A DNA stretch of 64,000 nt from CAYGLF01 sp964350945. GTDB taxonomy: Bacteria; Chlamydiota; Chlamydiia; Chlamydiales; JAAZZY01. A program made the translations under genes and the position numbers. Below, one piece after another: positions 17,836-25,627 of this stretch. The stretch is from contig CAYGLF010000001.1 of assembly GCA_964350945.1 (NCBI GenBank), positions 1 through 64,000 of the forward strand. The letters run 5' to 3'. Under the pieces are notes generated by a model that was not told the origin of the DNA, searched no databases, and worked only from the letters and a program-made list of their open reading frames with translations. Each line of letters opens with the position of its first letter. Position 1 is the first letter of the stretch.

Positions 17836-17977
17836 ATCTAACCACACATTATTTTGGTTGTCTAGTTGCTTCGATAAGTAGCGGTTGATCAGGTTAAGAG
17901 TTAGAGATTTTAGGTTGACTCGATTTAATAGTCTAAATTATTCAATTTTTTGAAAAAAAATAAACAGAGTAAAACTC

Positions 17978-18035
17978 TATATAATCTTTAGAGCTTAGAG
18001 TGAGGTTATGCATAGGGTTTATATGATCTTTAGAG
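17978..18035. repeat. 16-base near-perfect direct repeat
   Basis: TATATAATCTTTAGAG (17978-17993) recurs as TATATGATCTTTAGAG (18020-18035), 15 of 16 bases matching, with a 42-base spacing. It could be a pair of protein-binding sites or promoter-like elements; nothing downstream clearly uses it. Confidence 0.5.
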
Positions 18036-18056
18036 TAAAAAGATAAAATAAAAAAA

Positions 18057-18088
18057 AAAGCACCTTTGGGATTATCCAAAGATGCTTT
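18057..18088 (-). terminator. Bidirectional rho-independent terminator
   Basis: AAAGCAC-CTTTGG and CCAAAG-ATGCTTT form a 13-bp stem with one mismatch and a 6-base loop. On the minus strand it is followed by a long T-run (the A-run just before 18057), and on the plus strand by AATTTTT. It lies 26 bases past the stop of the 11-mer repeat gene and so serves that gene first. Confidence 0.8.
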
Positions 18089-18114
18089 AATTTTTCAAGT
18101 AAGTCCAAAAAAGA

Positions 18115-19041
18115 TTATTGATTTTTTGGCTTTACGATACTAGCACTTGCTTCTAAGCCACTTGCTAATACTGTACGTACGCTATACTGGCCTCTATTAA
18201 ACGCGTCTGCAGCTCTAGTTGCTCCACCTTGCGCAGCTTCTACCGTTTTAGTTGCCCCGTAACTTACAGCCCCTGCTGTTCTAGAAGCTCCTATAGATAC
18301 TGCCTCAGCTGTTTTAGAAGCACCGTCTTTTACTGCAGATGCTCCTCTTTTTGCGCCACTTACAGTTGCACTAAAGAGATCTACAATAGCTCCAGGCGTA
18401 GCTTTTAGCGCACCCCATCCGCGTCCTGGAAGGCTTGCAACAAAAGAACAGGTGTCTACAGTTGCGTCTCTACCTACTTCACAGGTACTTCTAGGTATTG
18501 TTGAATCCATGTAAGTGAAGGGCACGCCCTTTTGCGTACCATGTCTTATCTCATGGTTAAGAGGTCTACCTGGATATTGAGGTGCTGTATCCGGAACTCT
18601 TACTAAAACTTTCCCCTCTCCTTCATTATGACCAACAACAATACCTACAAAGGTATTTGTACGTTCAATAACATTTTTTCCATTAATGTTGAGAGTCATT
18701 GCTGTCTCTCCTTTTCTATCAGCTGGAAGATCATACGTTACTTTACTTAATACAGTGGTAGTTCCTGGTTGGGTAAAAATAAACTCAGAGGGTGTATTTT
18801 GTGTATACCCTGCACCATCTTCCCCTCCAGAAGGATACATTTTTCTTCCTCCGACTACCAGGGTAACTCGACTACCAATTTGGCTAACAGCTGGATCTCT
18901 GCTTGCGCACGGATTTAGACAGCTCGGCTGACTAAACTTAACTGTTGGATGAGCTACCCCATCTTTATCAGTTTCTCTATAACTTACTAGACTAGCTGCT
19001 GCATTATAAACGCTGCTTGCTGCTCCGCTTAAACTTACCAT
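18115..19041 (-). CDS. Hypothetical protein with five exact 11-residue amphipathic repeats
   Basis: The 308-residue protein is not recognised as a whole. Residues 30-220 are a polar, beta-looking region with five or more cysteines and no signal peptide. Residues 229-283 are five consecutive 11-residue units beginning GAKRG, GASKT, GASRT, GATKT and GATRA, each with an Ala/Val face and a Lys/Arg or Thr face. This periodicity is that of LEA, synuclein and apolipoprotein 11-mers, which fold as amphipathic helices on lipid surfaces. Membrane association in the host or inclusion is therefore plausible (inference). The start has a strong AAGGAAGGTG site, suggesting high expression. An HEIRH string at 163-167 is noted but not trusted as a zinc site. 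Confidence 0.7.
   Translation of the reverse strand: MVSLSGAASSVYNAAASLVSYRETDKDGVAHPTVKFSQPSCLNPCASRDPAVSQIGSRVTLVVGGRKMYPSGGEDGAGYTQNTPSEFIFTQPGTTTVLSKVTYDLPADRKGETAMTLNINGKNVIERTNTFVGIVVGHNEGEGKVLVRVPDTAPQYPGRPLNHEIRHGTQKGVPFTYMDSTIPRSTCEVGRDATVDTCSFVASLPGRGWGALKATPGAIVDLFSATVSGAKRGASAVKDGASKTAEAVSIGASRTAGAVSYGATKTVEAAQGGATRAADAFNRGQYSVRTVLASGLEASASIVKPKNQ
18193..18357 (-). repeat. 33-base (11-codon) tandem repeat, five units
   Basis: This segment encodes residues 229-283 as five uninterrupted 11-residue units, each opening with Gly-Ala. Amino-acid conservation is clearer than base conservation, so the repeat is old or under protein-level selection. Confidence 0.8.
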
Positions 19042-19128
19042 GTTTCACCTTCCTTGTTTGTGTTAATAACATTTTCAAAATATTGTAATTCAAATATTAA
19101 TTTACATCCAAGCTATAAAATTAAAATT

Positions 19129-19932
19129 TTAATTACTACTTTCTAGAACCTCCCATGTCACTTTTTGAAAATCCAAAAATTGAGATAGGGATATTTTAAT
19201 ATATTTAGCTTCAACCGCATAAAGACTTCTAGCCTGTTGCTCATTAGAATTTAAAACAGGACTTCTATTTTCAAAATGAAAGCCTAGTTTCGTTACAAAA
19301 TTAGTCATATGTGGGTTGTTGTCCAAAACCGTGACCGCTAAACGCTCAAAGGGTGCTTTAACAGAACGCCTGCCAGTTTCAAATTTATTGAGGTAGTAAA
19401 CATGTGCAAGAGTTCCTGTTAGAAGAGCCGCCTCTGTACCATATTTTTTATTATAGTATTTTGGATTTAAAATGAGAGCTGATTGCGACTCCCCTTTTTG
19501 TGATCCGTAACCAAGTGATACAAACCCGATAATTTTTTGACTTACATTTTCGATAACGGCAAAACCTGTGAAAGGATTGCCTTCAAAAGCTCTTCTAGCA
19601 TTAAATTCTATCCGTTCACAAATTTTATCTACACTTTGTGGCTTTCGATCTCCATAATGTTCTCTTGCTACTGCATTACCAAAAATTTCTTGTAAGTCAT
19701 TTAGCTCATCATATTTTTTAAATGACAGATTCGAAAAAACAGATTGAAGCTTGTCATAGTAAGAACCTTTAAAAGTCTCCAAAGTAAGGCGGAGACCGGA
19801 TACTTGAATCCATTGCGCCTGCGTATTTTTGTCTCGATGAATTTGGACGTGAACGTCCCCTGTGTAGTGATCACCCTGAAAGGGAACTTGATCCACGATT
19901 TGACTTATTTTACTACTCGGTACTATCACCAC
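19129..19932 (-). CDS. GNAT-family N-acetyltransferase
   Basis: The 267-residue protein carries a GNAT domain in residues about 100-240. GFAVIENVSQKIIGFVSLGYG gives strands 3-4, and LNPKYYNKKYGTEAALLTG is the acetyl-CoA pyrophosphate-binding loop (Q/RxxGxG/A reduced to KKYGTEA). LAVTVLDNNPHMTNFVTKLGFHFE is the typical NxxSxxxxxKxGF ending. The first 95 residues are not recognised. The start is GTG with GAGGT upstream on the minus strand. Substrate could be an amino-acid, protein N-terminus or small amine; it cannot be read. It is preceded and followed by long gaps and is probably monocistronic. Confidence 0.75.
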   Translation of the reverse strand: MVIVPSSKISQIVDQVPFQGDHYTGDVHVQIHRDKNTQAQWIQVSGLRLTLETFKGSYYDKLQSVFSNLSFKKYDELNDLQEIFGNAVAREHYGDRKPQSVDKICERIEFNARRAFEGNPFTGFAVIENVSQKIIGFVSLGYGSQKGESQSALILNPKYYNKKYGTEAALLTGTLAHVYYLNKFETGRRSVKAPFERLAVTVLDNNPHMTNFVTKLGFHFENRSPVLNSNEQQARSLYAVEAKYIKISLSQFLDFQKVTWEVLESSN

Positions 19933-20077
19933 AAGACCTCACAGAAAAACTAAACAACGATTTTCAGGCATTTCAAAGTTTTATTGCAAATAAAAAGCAA
20001 TTTAGTTGAAAGCGATTATTTTCTAATAAATAGCTTCTGAAAATGTTATTTTAATAAGCGCCAACTTTCGTAATAGC

Positions 20078-20092
20078 TTGTCTATAATTAAA
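20078..20092 (+). promoter_or_regulatory. Promoter-like element CTTGTCTATAATTAA
   Basis: A perfect TATAAT (20083-20088) sits within a 15-base string that recurs with one change at 53621-53635 upstream of the AIM24-like gene. No good -35 hexamer is visible. It lies 45 bases before the exported kinase start, which has a GAGG site. Confidence 0.4.
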
Positions 20093-20136
20093 GAGACTTC
20101 TATTCTAAGCTACCTTTAAACATTAATGAGGCTGTT

Positions 20137-21237
20137 ATGCATTTTTCCAAACCTAAATTAAGAACACTTTTTTTATCTATTTCTGTTTTTTTCTTAGCTT
20201 TATTTATTCCTCAAAAGCTTATGGCATCACAAGAAATTTTAGACGCCATATCTTCAAGCCAGTATATTTTCTGTTTAGAGGGCGGCGCTAGCAAAACGGA
20301 ACTGAAAATTTTAGATATGAACGGGAAAGAGTACCCTCTTTTCAAAGAGAACGAAAGCCAGGGAATGCTTTCTCATTGGGGTAAGAGTAGTAATATTACA
20401 ACCTACGGAAAAGATCATGTGAAACAAATCTTAAAAGCTTTAATTCTTGAGGCTCGTGTAGGAGCTGAGCGTACTCCCGCTGAGCAGCTAATTAATGAGG
20501 CTGCCTTCATTGGTGGATTTGCAGGAGCAGGAAGAGTTGAAGGACTAGCTGCTCTTCGTAGTATTGTAGAAGAGATCGGTTTTCAGTCTGAAAAGATAGC
20601 TGTTTTTAGTGATGCGGCTATGTCTTTAGAGCTGGTTCATGAATCAGGCGGCATTTTAATTGCCGGAACAGGCTCAATTTGCTTTATGAAAAATAACGAT
20701 ACCCAATGGCGATTTGGTGGCCTAGGTCATCGCATAGGTGATCAAGGCTGCGGTTATTCTGTAGGAATTGCTGGGATCAAAGCTGCTATTGAAAGTGAAT
20801 ATGACCCCTCTGAATTTACTTCAATCACAGAGCCTATCAAAGAACTTTTTAATGTTGAGCAAGCAGCGCATCTAATTGCCCCTATTAACACCAATATGAC
20901 GACTCCCGCAAACATCGCAGCTGTTGCCAGAATAGTTTTTTCACAAGCTAATAATAATGACCCCATTGCACTGGAAATTGTTAAGCAGACTTCAAAAGAA
21001 ATAGCAGGGCTTTTAACTAAAGCCATTCAAAAAACACGGCTTACAAACCCCCACATTTATTTAATCGGTGGTTTGTTTAAATGCGAACAATCTGATTCCT
21101 TTATTGAGGATATTTACTCTTCGGATGCTATGGACGCGCTTGACGATTTTCAAAAACCTGTTTTGATTAATATCTCTTCAGAAATGATTCCTGCTCTTGT
21201 GGTTCAAGATACTATTCGTCTCAATTGTTATCTGTAG
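20137..21237 (+). CDS. Exported BadF/BcrA-type ATPase-fold sugar kinase
   Basis: The 366-residue protein has a clear Sec signal peptide (charged start, then LFLSISVFFLALFIPQ, cleavage near MAS-QE) followed by an ASKHA kinase fold of the BadF/N-acetylglucosamine kinase type. FCLEGGASKTELKILD is the phosphate-1 loop, IGGFAGAGRVEG and VFSDAAMSLEL provide the catalytic Asp region, and GGILIAGTGSICFM is phosphate-2. GGLGHRIGDQGCGYSVG is the GDEGS-like adenosine/sugar motif, and IYLIGGLFK lies near the end. Related enzymes phosphorylate GlcNAc, MurNAc or glucosamine with ATP. Export is surprising for an ATP-dependent enzyme. A closely similar kinase, also exported, is the N-terminal half of the protein at 58199-61108. 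Confidence 0.82.
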   Translation: MHFSKPKLRTLFLSISVFFLALFIPQKLMASQEILDAISSSQYIFCLEGGASKTELKILDMNGKEYPLFKENESQGMLSHWGKSSNITTYGKDHVKQILKALILEARVGAERTPAEQLINEAAFIGGFAGAGRVEGLAALRSIVEEIGFQSEKIAVFSDAAMSLELVHESGGILIAGTGSICFMKNNDTQWRFGGLGHRIGDQGCGYSVGIAGIKAAIESEYDPSEFTSITEPIKELFNVEQAAHLIAPINTNMTTPANIAAVARIVFSQANNNDPIALEIVKQTSKEIAGLLTKAIQKTRLTNPHIYLIGGLFKCEQSDSFIEDIYSSDAMDALDDFQKPVLINISSEMIPALVVQDTIRLNCYL

Positions 21238-21314
21238 CCTAAAATTCTAAAAACTATCAGCATTTACTTATCCAAGGTAAAATATGCTAATATGTGCGAT
21301 CAACAAGGATCAAT

Positions 21315-22247
21315 ATGGGACAACTTATCGATGGCAAATGGAGTAATGATGACAGCGCTTTAACAAGCTCAAAGGGTCAATTTATCAGAAAGGAATCTTC
21401 TTTCAGGGGGAAAATAGAAAAACAAGGAGCTTTTCCTCCTTCTAAAAATCGCTACCATCTCTATATTTCTTATGCATGCCCTTGGGCTTGTAGAACGGTT
21501 ATGATGCGCTTATTAAAGGGGCTTGAGCAGGTTGTTTCCCTTTCTTCAGTCAATGTGGTGGTGAAAAAAAATGGCTGGTCTTTTAAAGAAGATGGAGTCG
21601 TCTCTAAAGACCCTCTCTATGACTTTAAATATTTGCACCAAATTTATACGAAAGCAGACCCACATTATACCGGAAGGGTAACTGTCCCTATTCTATGGGA
21701 TAAAGAGAGCCAAATAATTGTCAATAATGAGTCAGCTGAGATTCTAAGGATACTCAATGCAGACTTTAACGAATTCACAGATCAAAAAACAGATTTTTAC
21801 CCTAAAAAGTTCCAGGCTGACATTGAGAAGATCAACACTTTTATCTTAGAGAATATCAATAATGGGGTTTATAAATGTGGCTTTGCATCAAATCAATTAG
21901 CTTATGACCAAGCGGTCTCTGAGCTTTTTAAAGCTTTAGGGGTTATTGAAAGTCTTTTGAAAAAAAACTCCTACCTTGTAGGTGACACTTTTACAGAAGC
22001 AGATATCCGTCTATTCACGACTCTAATTCGCTTTGACATGGTCTATGTAACTCATTTTAAATGTAACCTTAGACAAATCAAAGACTATCCTCATTTACAT
22101 CGCTATATGCTTCAAATCTATAAAATGCCTGGAGTCTCTCAAACCGTTAAAGAAGATCATATTAAAAACCATTATTATCAAAGCCACCTGCACATTAATC
22201 CAACAGGAATTGTGCCAAAAGGCCCACCACAAAACCTATTTCTATGA
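21315..22247 (+). CDS. yqjG: Xi-class glutathione transferase / glutathionyl-hydroquinone reductase
   Basis: The 310-residue enzyme starts MGQLIDGKW, the conserved beginning of the YqjG/ECM4 family, with AAGGA 5 bases upstream; an in-frame GTG at 21294 only adds seven residues. The catalytic CPWACR motif (family CPWAHR) is at about residue 57, followed by the thioredoxin-like domain with VTVPILWD and NNESAEILRIL (the SSEI-like glutathione-binding turn). The C-terminal helical domain contains GDTFTEADIRLFTTLIRFD. The His of CPWAH is Cys here. It reduces glutathionyl-hydroquinones. It overlaps the next gene by ATGA and heads a four-gene operon. Confidence 0.88.
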   Translation: MGQLIDGKWSNDDSALTSSKGQFIRKESSFRGKIEKQGAFPPSKNRYHLYISYACPWACRTVMMRLLKGLEQVVSLSSVNVVVKKNGWSFKEDGVVSKDPLYDFKYLHQIYTKADPHYTGRVTVPILWDKESQIIVNNESAEILRILNADFNEFTDQKTDFYPKKFQADIEKINTFILENINNGVYKCGFASNQLAYDQAVSELFKALGVIESLLKKNSYLVGDTFTEADIRLFTTLIRFDMVYVTHFKCNLRQIKDYPHLHRYMLQIYKMPGVSQTVKEDHIKNHYYQSHLHINPTGIVPKGPPQNLFL

Positions 22248-23017
22248 TTTTACCTCTATTTTCAAAGTTCAAAACGATTACAAAGCTTCAGAAAATTGAA
22301 AAGTATATAAAACTCCCTGAAAAGACACTTATTGTACTCGATATAGACTATGTTCTTACACACCCTAAAAACCCTACTTTTCAGATGAAAAATATGCTTA
22401 AAGAAAAATCTTTTATTAAAAGAGAATTTTTCAAACTTCCGGTAGTTGCAAGAGATATATTAGCTAGTTCAATTGTTTTTACTGGGCAAGGCTCTGAGCT
22501 TATAGAGCCCTCAACCCCTAATTTCTTAAACAGTTTAAAGGATAGAGGGTGTAAAATAGTGGCTCTAACTGCCGCTCTTTCCGGAGAGCTTGACGGCCTT
22601 TCTTTAAGAAAACAACGCATAGAAACACTCCATAAATTAGGGATAGACTTTTCTGATTCATTCCCCAATTTTTCTGATTGCTTTTTTGAAACTCTTGCTC
22701 CGAATATGAATCGTTACCCAGAGTATTACAAAGGTATCTTATTTACTAATGGTGAAAATGCTCTAAACCAAAAGGCTGCGCTTTTGCAGTTGTTTCTCAA
22801 CCAATGTGGCTATGTGCCAGAGAAAATTCTTTTTGTGGATGATCGCATTGCTAACCTACAAGCCATTTATCAGGCCTTTAAAAACCAGAGAAAAGTGATT
22901 CCCTTTCATTTTCAAGGTGGTTTCAAACGATTAACTCCCCATATAAGCACCCAAAAAAATCAAGAAAACTGGAAAAGTCTCATCGAGAAAGCAAAAAAGC
23001 TTTCTCTCAATTTCTAA
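22244..23017 (+). CDS. DUF2608 HAD-like protein (copy 1)
   Basis: The 257-residue protein begins with a HAD motif I, TLIVLDIDYVLTHPKNP (Asp-x-Asp), near residue 31 and has IVALTAALSGELDG (motif II region) and EKILFVDDRIANLQAIYQAF (motif IV with paired Asp). This pattern matches DUF2608, a family of predicted phosphatases common in Legionella, chlamydia-like bacteria and other intracellular bacteria. Other members often carry a signal peptide; this one does not. Substrate unknown. Start overlaps the upstream stop (ATGA). A second member lies at 52745-53461. Confidence 0.75.
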   Translation: MILPLFSKFKTITKLQKIEKYIKLPEKTLIVLDIDYVLTHPKNPTFQMKNMLKEKSFIKREFFKLPVVARDILASSIVFTGQGSELIEPSTPNFLNSLKDRGCKIVALTAALSGELDGLSLRKQRIETLHKLGIDFSDSFPNFSDCFFETLAPNMNRYPEYYKGILFTNGENALNQKAALLQLFLNQCGYVPEKILFVDDRIANLQAIYQAFKNQRKVIPFHFQGGFKRLTPHISTQKNQENWKSLIEKAKKLSLNF

Positions 23018-23039
23018 ATAGGCTATTAATAAACTTTTT

Positions 23040-23738
23040 ATGAATTTTCCATACCATATCATAGATTTGAGCCAGGTGCTTTGCCCAAGCACCCCTACAT
23101 GGAATGGGTCTTGTGGATTTAAACACGAGATAAAATTAGATTATAAGGACTGCAAAGGTGAATATAAATTTCGAGTTCAGCAAATGACGCTACATGCAGG
23201 AATTGGAACCCATATGGACGCCCCCGCTCATTACTACGAAGGAGCAATGACCGTCGGTAACTTAGCTCTAAGTGACCTATGTTCTCGTTGCGTAAAAATT
23301 GACATCTCAAAGGTTGCCAATAGCTCTTACTCTCTTTTGGTTGAGGACATTTTAGCATTTGAGGAGGAGTACGGACAAATCCCCCCTAATAGCTTTGTTG
23401 TCGTCTACACTGGGTGGGATCAATATTGGAATATACCCAATAGATATCATAATAATCACAAATTCCCCAGTGTTTCTGAAAAAGCAGCAGAGCTTCTTTT
23501 ACAAAGAAATATTGCAGGCCTTGGGATCGACACTCTAAGTCCCGATAGGCCCCAAGATGGATTTTTAGTTCACCGACTGCTTCTAGGTAATAAGAAATAT
23601 ATTGTTGAAAATGTAGCGAATGCTCAAAAATTACCTGCAAGTGGAGCTTTTTCTTTGGCTCTACCTTTAAAGGCTCCTGACTTAACTGAATCCCCACTAA
23701 GGCTCGTGGGGCTAATTGAAAAAAAACGAACCATGTGA
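23040..23738 (+). CDS. Cyclase-family protein (kynurenine formamidase-like metal hydrolase)
   Basis: The 232-residue protein belongs to the cyclase family (Pfam Cyclase). It starts with IDLSQVLCPSTPTWNG and carries the metal motif GIGTHMDAPAHYYEGAMTV (HxDxPxH). Later segments, VVVYTGWDQYW, GIDTLSPDR and HRLLLGNKKYIVENVANAQKLP, are typical. Family enzymes hydrolyse N-formylkynurenine or similar amides using Zn or Mn. With a glutathione transferase and two HAD proteins in the same operon, a role in detoxification or small-molecule turnover is possible (inference). It overlaps the next start by four bases. Confidence 0.85.
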   Translation: MNFPYHIIDLSQVLCPSTPTWNGSCGFKHEIKLDYKDCKGEYKFRVQQMTLHAGIGTHMDAPAHYYEGAMTVGNLALSDLCSRCVKIDISKVANSSYSLLVEDILAFEEEYGQIPPNSFVVVYTGWDQYWNIPNRYHNNHKFPSVSEKAAELLLQRNIAGLGIDTLSPDRPQDGFLVHRLLLGNKKYIVENVANAQKLPASGAFSLALPLKAPDLTESPLRLVGLIEKKRTM

Positions 23739-24388
23739 TTTTATTTGTGAAGACAAAAACGATTATTTTTGATTTCGATGGAACAATTGCAGACACTCTA
23801 GATGCTGCGATCGCTATTTACAATAAAATAGCTCACCAATTTCAATGCAAAACGGTCAAAGAGGAGAATCGCGCCGAGCTGCGCTCTAAAAAAGCTCAAG
23901 ATTTTTTAAGAGATCATGGAGTGACAAAGCTTAAACTCCCTTTTGTTGTTTTGCTGATGCAAAAAGAACTTCGACGAGAAATAGCAACCCTAAAACCTTT
24001 TGAAGGCATTGTCGAAGAATTAGAGAAAATCAAAAGCGCTGGATATAACTTAGGGATTATGACCTCTAATTCAAAAGAAAACATCCAGGTGTTTTTAGCA
24101 GCTCATGAGCTTACTCATATTTTTGACTTTATTTATTCAAGCAAAAATATTTTCGGGAAAGCCCACATGATGAAACGGCTTTTGCATGAGCAAAAGATTA
24201 CAAAAAATGATGCCATTTACGTCGGCGATGAAACACGTGACATTGAAGCGACCAAAAAAATACACTTGCCAATGCTCGCTGTTAGTTGGGGATACAATTC
24301 AAAAGAAGCCTTAAGTCCATTAAAACCCGATTTAATTGCTGATCACCCCAATGAGATTCTATCCTGTCTGAAACAAATTCATGGATAG
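23735..24388 (+). CDS. HAD hydrolase, phosphoglycolate phosphatase-like
   Basis: The 217-residue protein starts at GTG overlapping the previous stop. It shows all HAD motifs: motif I IIFDFDGTIADTLDA (DxDGT) near residue 9, a helical cap (30-90), motif II GIMTSNSKENI, a motif III Lys in SSKNIFGKAHMM, and motif IV YVGDETRDIEATKK. Conserved GDE/xRD in motif IV places it with phosphoglycolate phosphatase (Gph)-like enzymes. It is the last gene of the 21315-24388 operon. The natural substrate cannot be deduced. Confidence 0.85.
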   Translation: MILFVKTKTIIFDFDGTIADTLDAAIAIYNKIAHQFQCKTVKEENRAELRSKKAQDFLRDHGVTKLKLPFVVLLMQKELRREIATLKPFEGIVEELEKIKSAGYNLGIMTSNSKENIQVFLAAHELTHIFDFIYSSKNIFGKAHMMKRLLHEQKITKNDAIYVGDETRDIEATKKIHLPMLAVSWGYNSKEALSPLKPDLIADHPNEILSCLKQIHG

Positions 24389-24486
24389 TTAAAAAATCCG
24401 CTATGTTACTTCCTTGTTGTAACTGATTTTAGCTGTTTTTTAGATAGCAACCAAAAGGGAAATGTAAAGCAATCGTTCTTTTCACG

Positions 24487-25041
24487 CTACTTAAGTGAAA
24501 GATCAATAGTTAAAATGGCATTAGCAAGCTTTGCATCTTTTAATTCAAATCCAGGCAAAGCACTAATTTCATAAATCAACTGGTCTCTTTTTTTATCATA
24601 AGTGGGCTGATGAAGTTCAAAAACATGTGATGGAGAATCCTTGCTATCACTAGAGCTTAAATGACCCATTGCCCCACGGACATTGTCATCAGAAAACATA
24701 GCGCGCCCCAACTTGCAGTACCACATATATTTTTTAATCGTCAGCATTCCAAAATTACGATTGGGCTGTACTTTATAAAATGCAATATGAGTGTCGGGCT
24801 CCTCGAGAGTGAGAACCATCAAATCAGAATATTCAGGGTGCGGTTGAATATAAACACTGGAGGCTTTTTGAATGAGTAAAAAACGCTTATTTTTTTTAGA
24901 GATATATTTATTTTGCTCTTTAAAATGCCTTTTCTCAGTCTGAGCTTGAAGGTCTTCTTTTCTCCAAAAATCAAATACACTAGCTGAAAGTAGACAAGGC
25001 GACAACAAAACACATAGCCATACACTAAAATTTCTAAGCAA
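24487..25041 (-). CDS. Exported small protein, unnamed family shared with 41514-42080
   Basis: The start is set at a TTG codon (25039-25041) because a strong AAAGGGAGAG site lies about 7 bases upstream and the product then begins with a clean signal peptide (LRNFSVWLCVLLSPCLLSA, cleavage before SVFDF). A TTG at 25104 would add 21 polar residues and bury the signal. The mature 165 residues contain HIAFYKVQPNR, a W/KK segment, FELHQPTYDKKRDQLIYEISALP and a LTID end. The same order occurs in the protein at 41514-42080 (VVFFTDNPQR, LQLGSPRYDQ, EVIFEANPL). Family function is unknown; location is periplasmic or secreted. Confidence 0.65.
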   Translation of the reverse strand: MLRNFSVWLCVLLSPCLLSASVFDFWRKEDLQAQTEKRHFKEQNKYISKKNKRFLLIQKASSVYIQPHPEYSDLMVLTLEEPDTHIAFYKVQPNRNFGMLTIKKYMWYCKLGRAMFSDDNVRGAMGHLSSSDSKDSPSHVFELHQPTYDKKRDQLIYEISALPGFELKDAKLANAILTIDLSLK

Positions 25042-25189
25042 AAGATCTCTCCCTTTCAAAAATGACTTGTAACTCTCATAGTTAATTTGATATTTTGCTT
25101 TCAATAGCAGAATTCCATATCAAAAGTATTTATTTCTTTTTCTTATTTTCCTTATGCTTCTAAATAGATGAATTCATATGAGATGACTT

Positions 25190-25627
25190 ATGATAGACTT
25201 TCACTTTAAAGCCACTTCAAATATCGAAGGCAACCTAAAAGATCTTAGAGGTAAATGGGTTGTTCTGTATTTTTATCCTAGAGACAAAACACCCATGTGT
25301 AAACATGAGAGCCTCCAATTTAAAGCCTTACATGATCATTTTTCAAAGTTTAATGCTACTATCTTTGGAATTTCAAAGGACAGTTTAAAGTCACATGAAA
25401 ACTTCAAAGAGACCCTTCAACTTCCTTTTGAGCTGATATCAGATCAAGACTGTAAAATATCAAGTCAATTTGATGTGCGTAGAAAAAGCTCTCTTATAGA
25501 AAAATGGATAGGGATTAAAAGATCTACTTTTTTGATCTCTCCAAAAGGAGAGGTTGTCTATGAATGGCGTAAGGTTCACCTAAAAGACCACGCTCAGAAA
25601 GTTCTTGAAAAGCTAAAATCACACTAA
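25190..25627 (+). CDS. bcp: Peroxiredoxin, BCP/PrxQ type
   Basis: The 145-residue thiol peroxidase shows VVLYFYPRDKTPMCKHESLQF, where TPMC holds the peroxidatic Cys and the surrounding YPxDxTPxCxxE matches BCP. The resolving Cys found five residues later in many BCPs is absent (His at about that place), so it is probably a 1-Cys enzyme. FGISKDSLKSHENF and LPFELISDQD are also typical. It reduces hydrogen and organic peroxides. It is convergent with umuC, their ends overlapping by 4 bases. Full length for the family. Confidence 0.9.
   Translation: MIDFHFKATSNIEGNLKDLRGKWVVLYFYPRDKTPMCKHESLQFKALHDHFSKFNATIFGISKDSLKSHENFKETLQLPFELISDQDCKISSQFDVRRKSSLIEKWIGIKRSTFLISPKGEVVYEWRKVHLKDHAQKVLEKLKSH

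Larger units (their letters stand above)
17693..18114. other. Intergenic region with two hairpins and a direct repeat
   Basis: This 422-base gap between two convergent genes has no recognised gene. It contains a candidate terminator for the upstream gene (17809), a nearly perfect 16-base direct repeat (17978 and 18020) and a strong bidirectional terminator at 18057-18088. The rest is AT-rich and featureless to me. Confidence 0.6.

Noticed and set aside
18541..18555. HEIRH string (residues 163-167) in the 11-mer repeat protein as a zinc protease site
   Set aside because: The motif is followed by no recognisable third ligand, its fourth residue is a charged Arg, and the surrounding region looks beta and proline-rich rather than helical. 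It is more likely chance.
25042..25104. Longer N-terminus of the exported protein at 24487
   Set aside because: The added 21 residues are polar, would bury the signal peptide, and lie upstream of the strong AAAGGGAGAG site that serves the TTG at 25039-25041.
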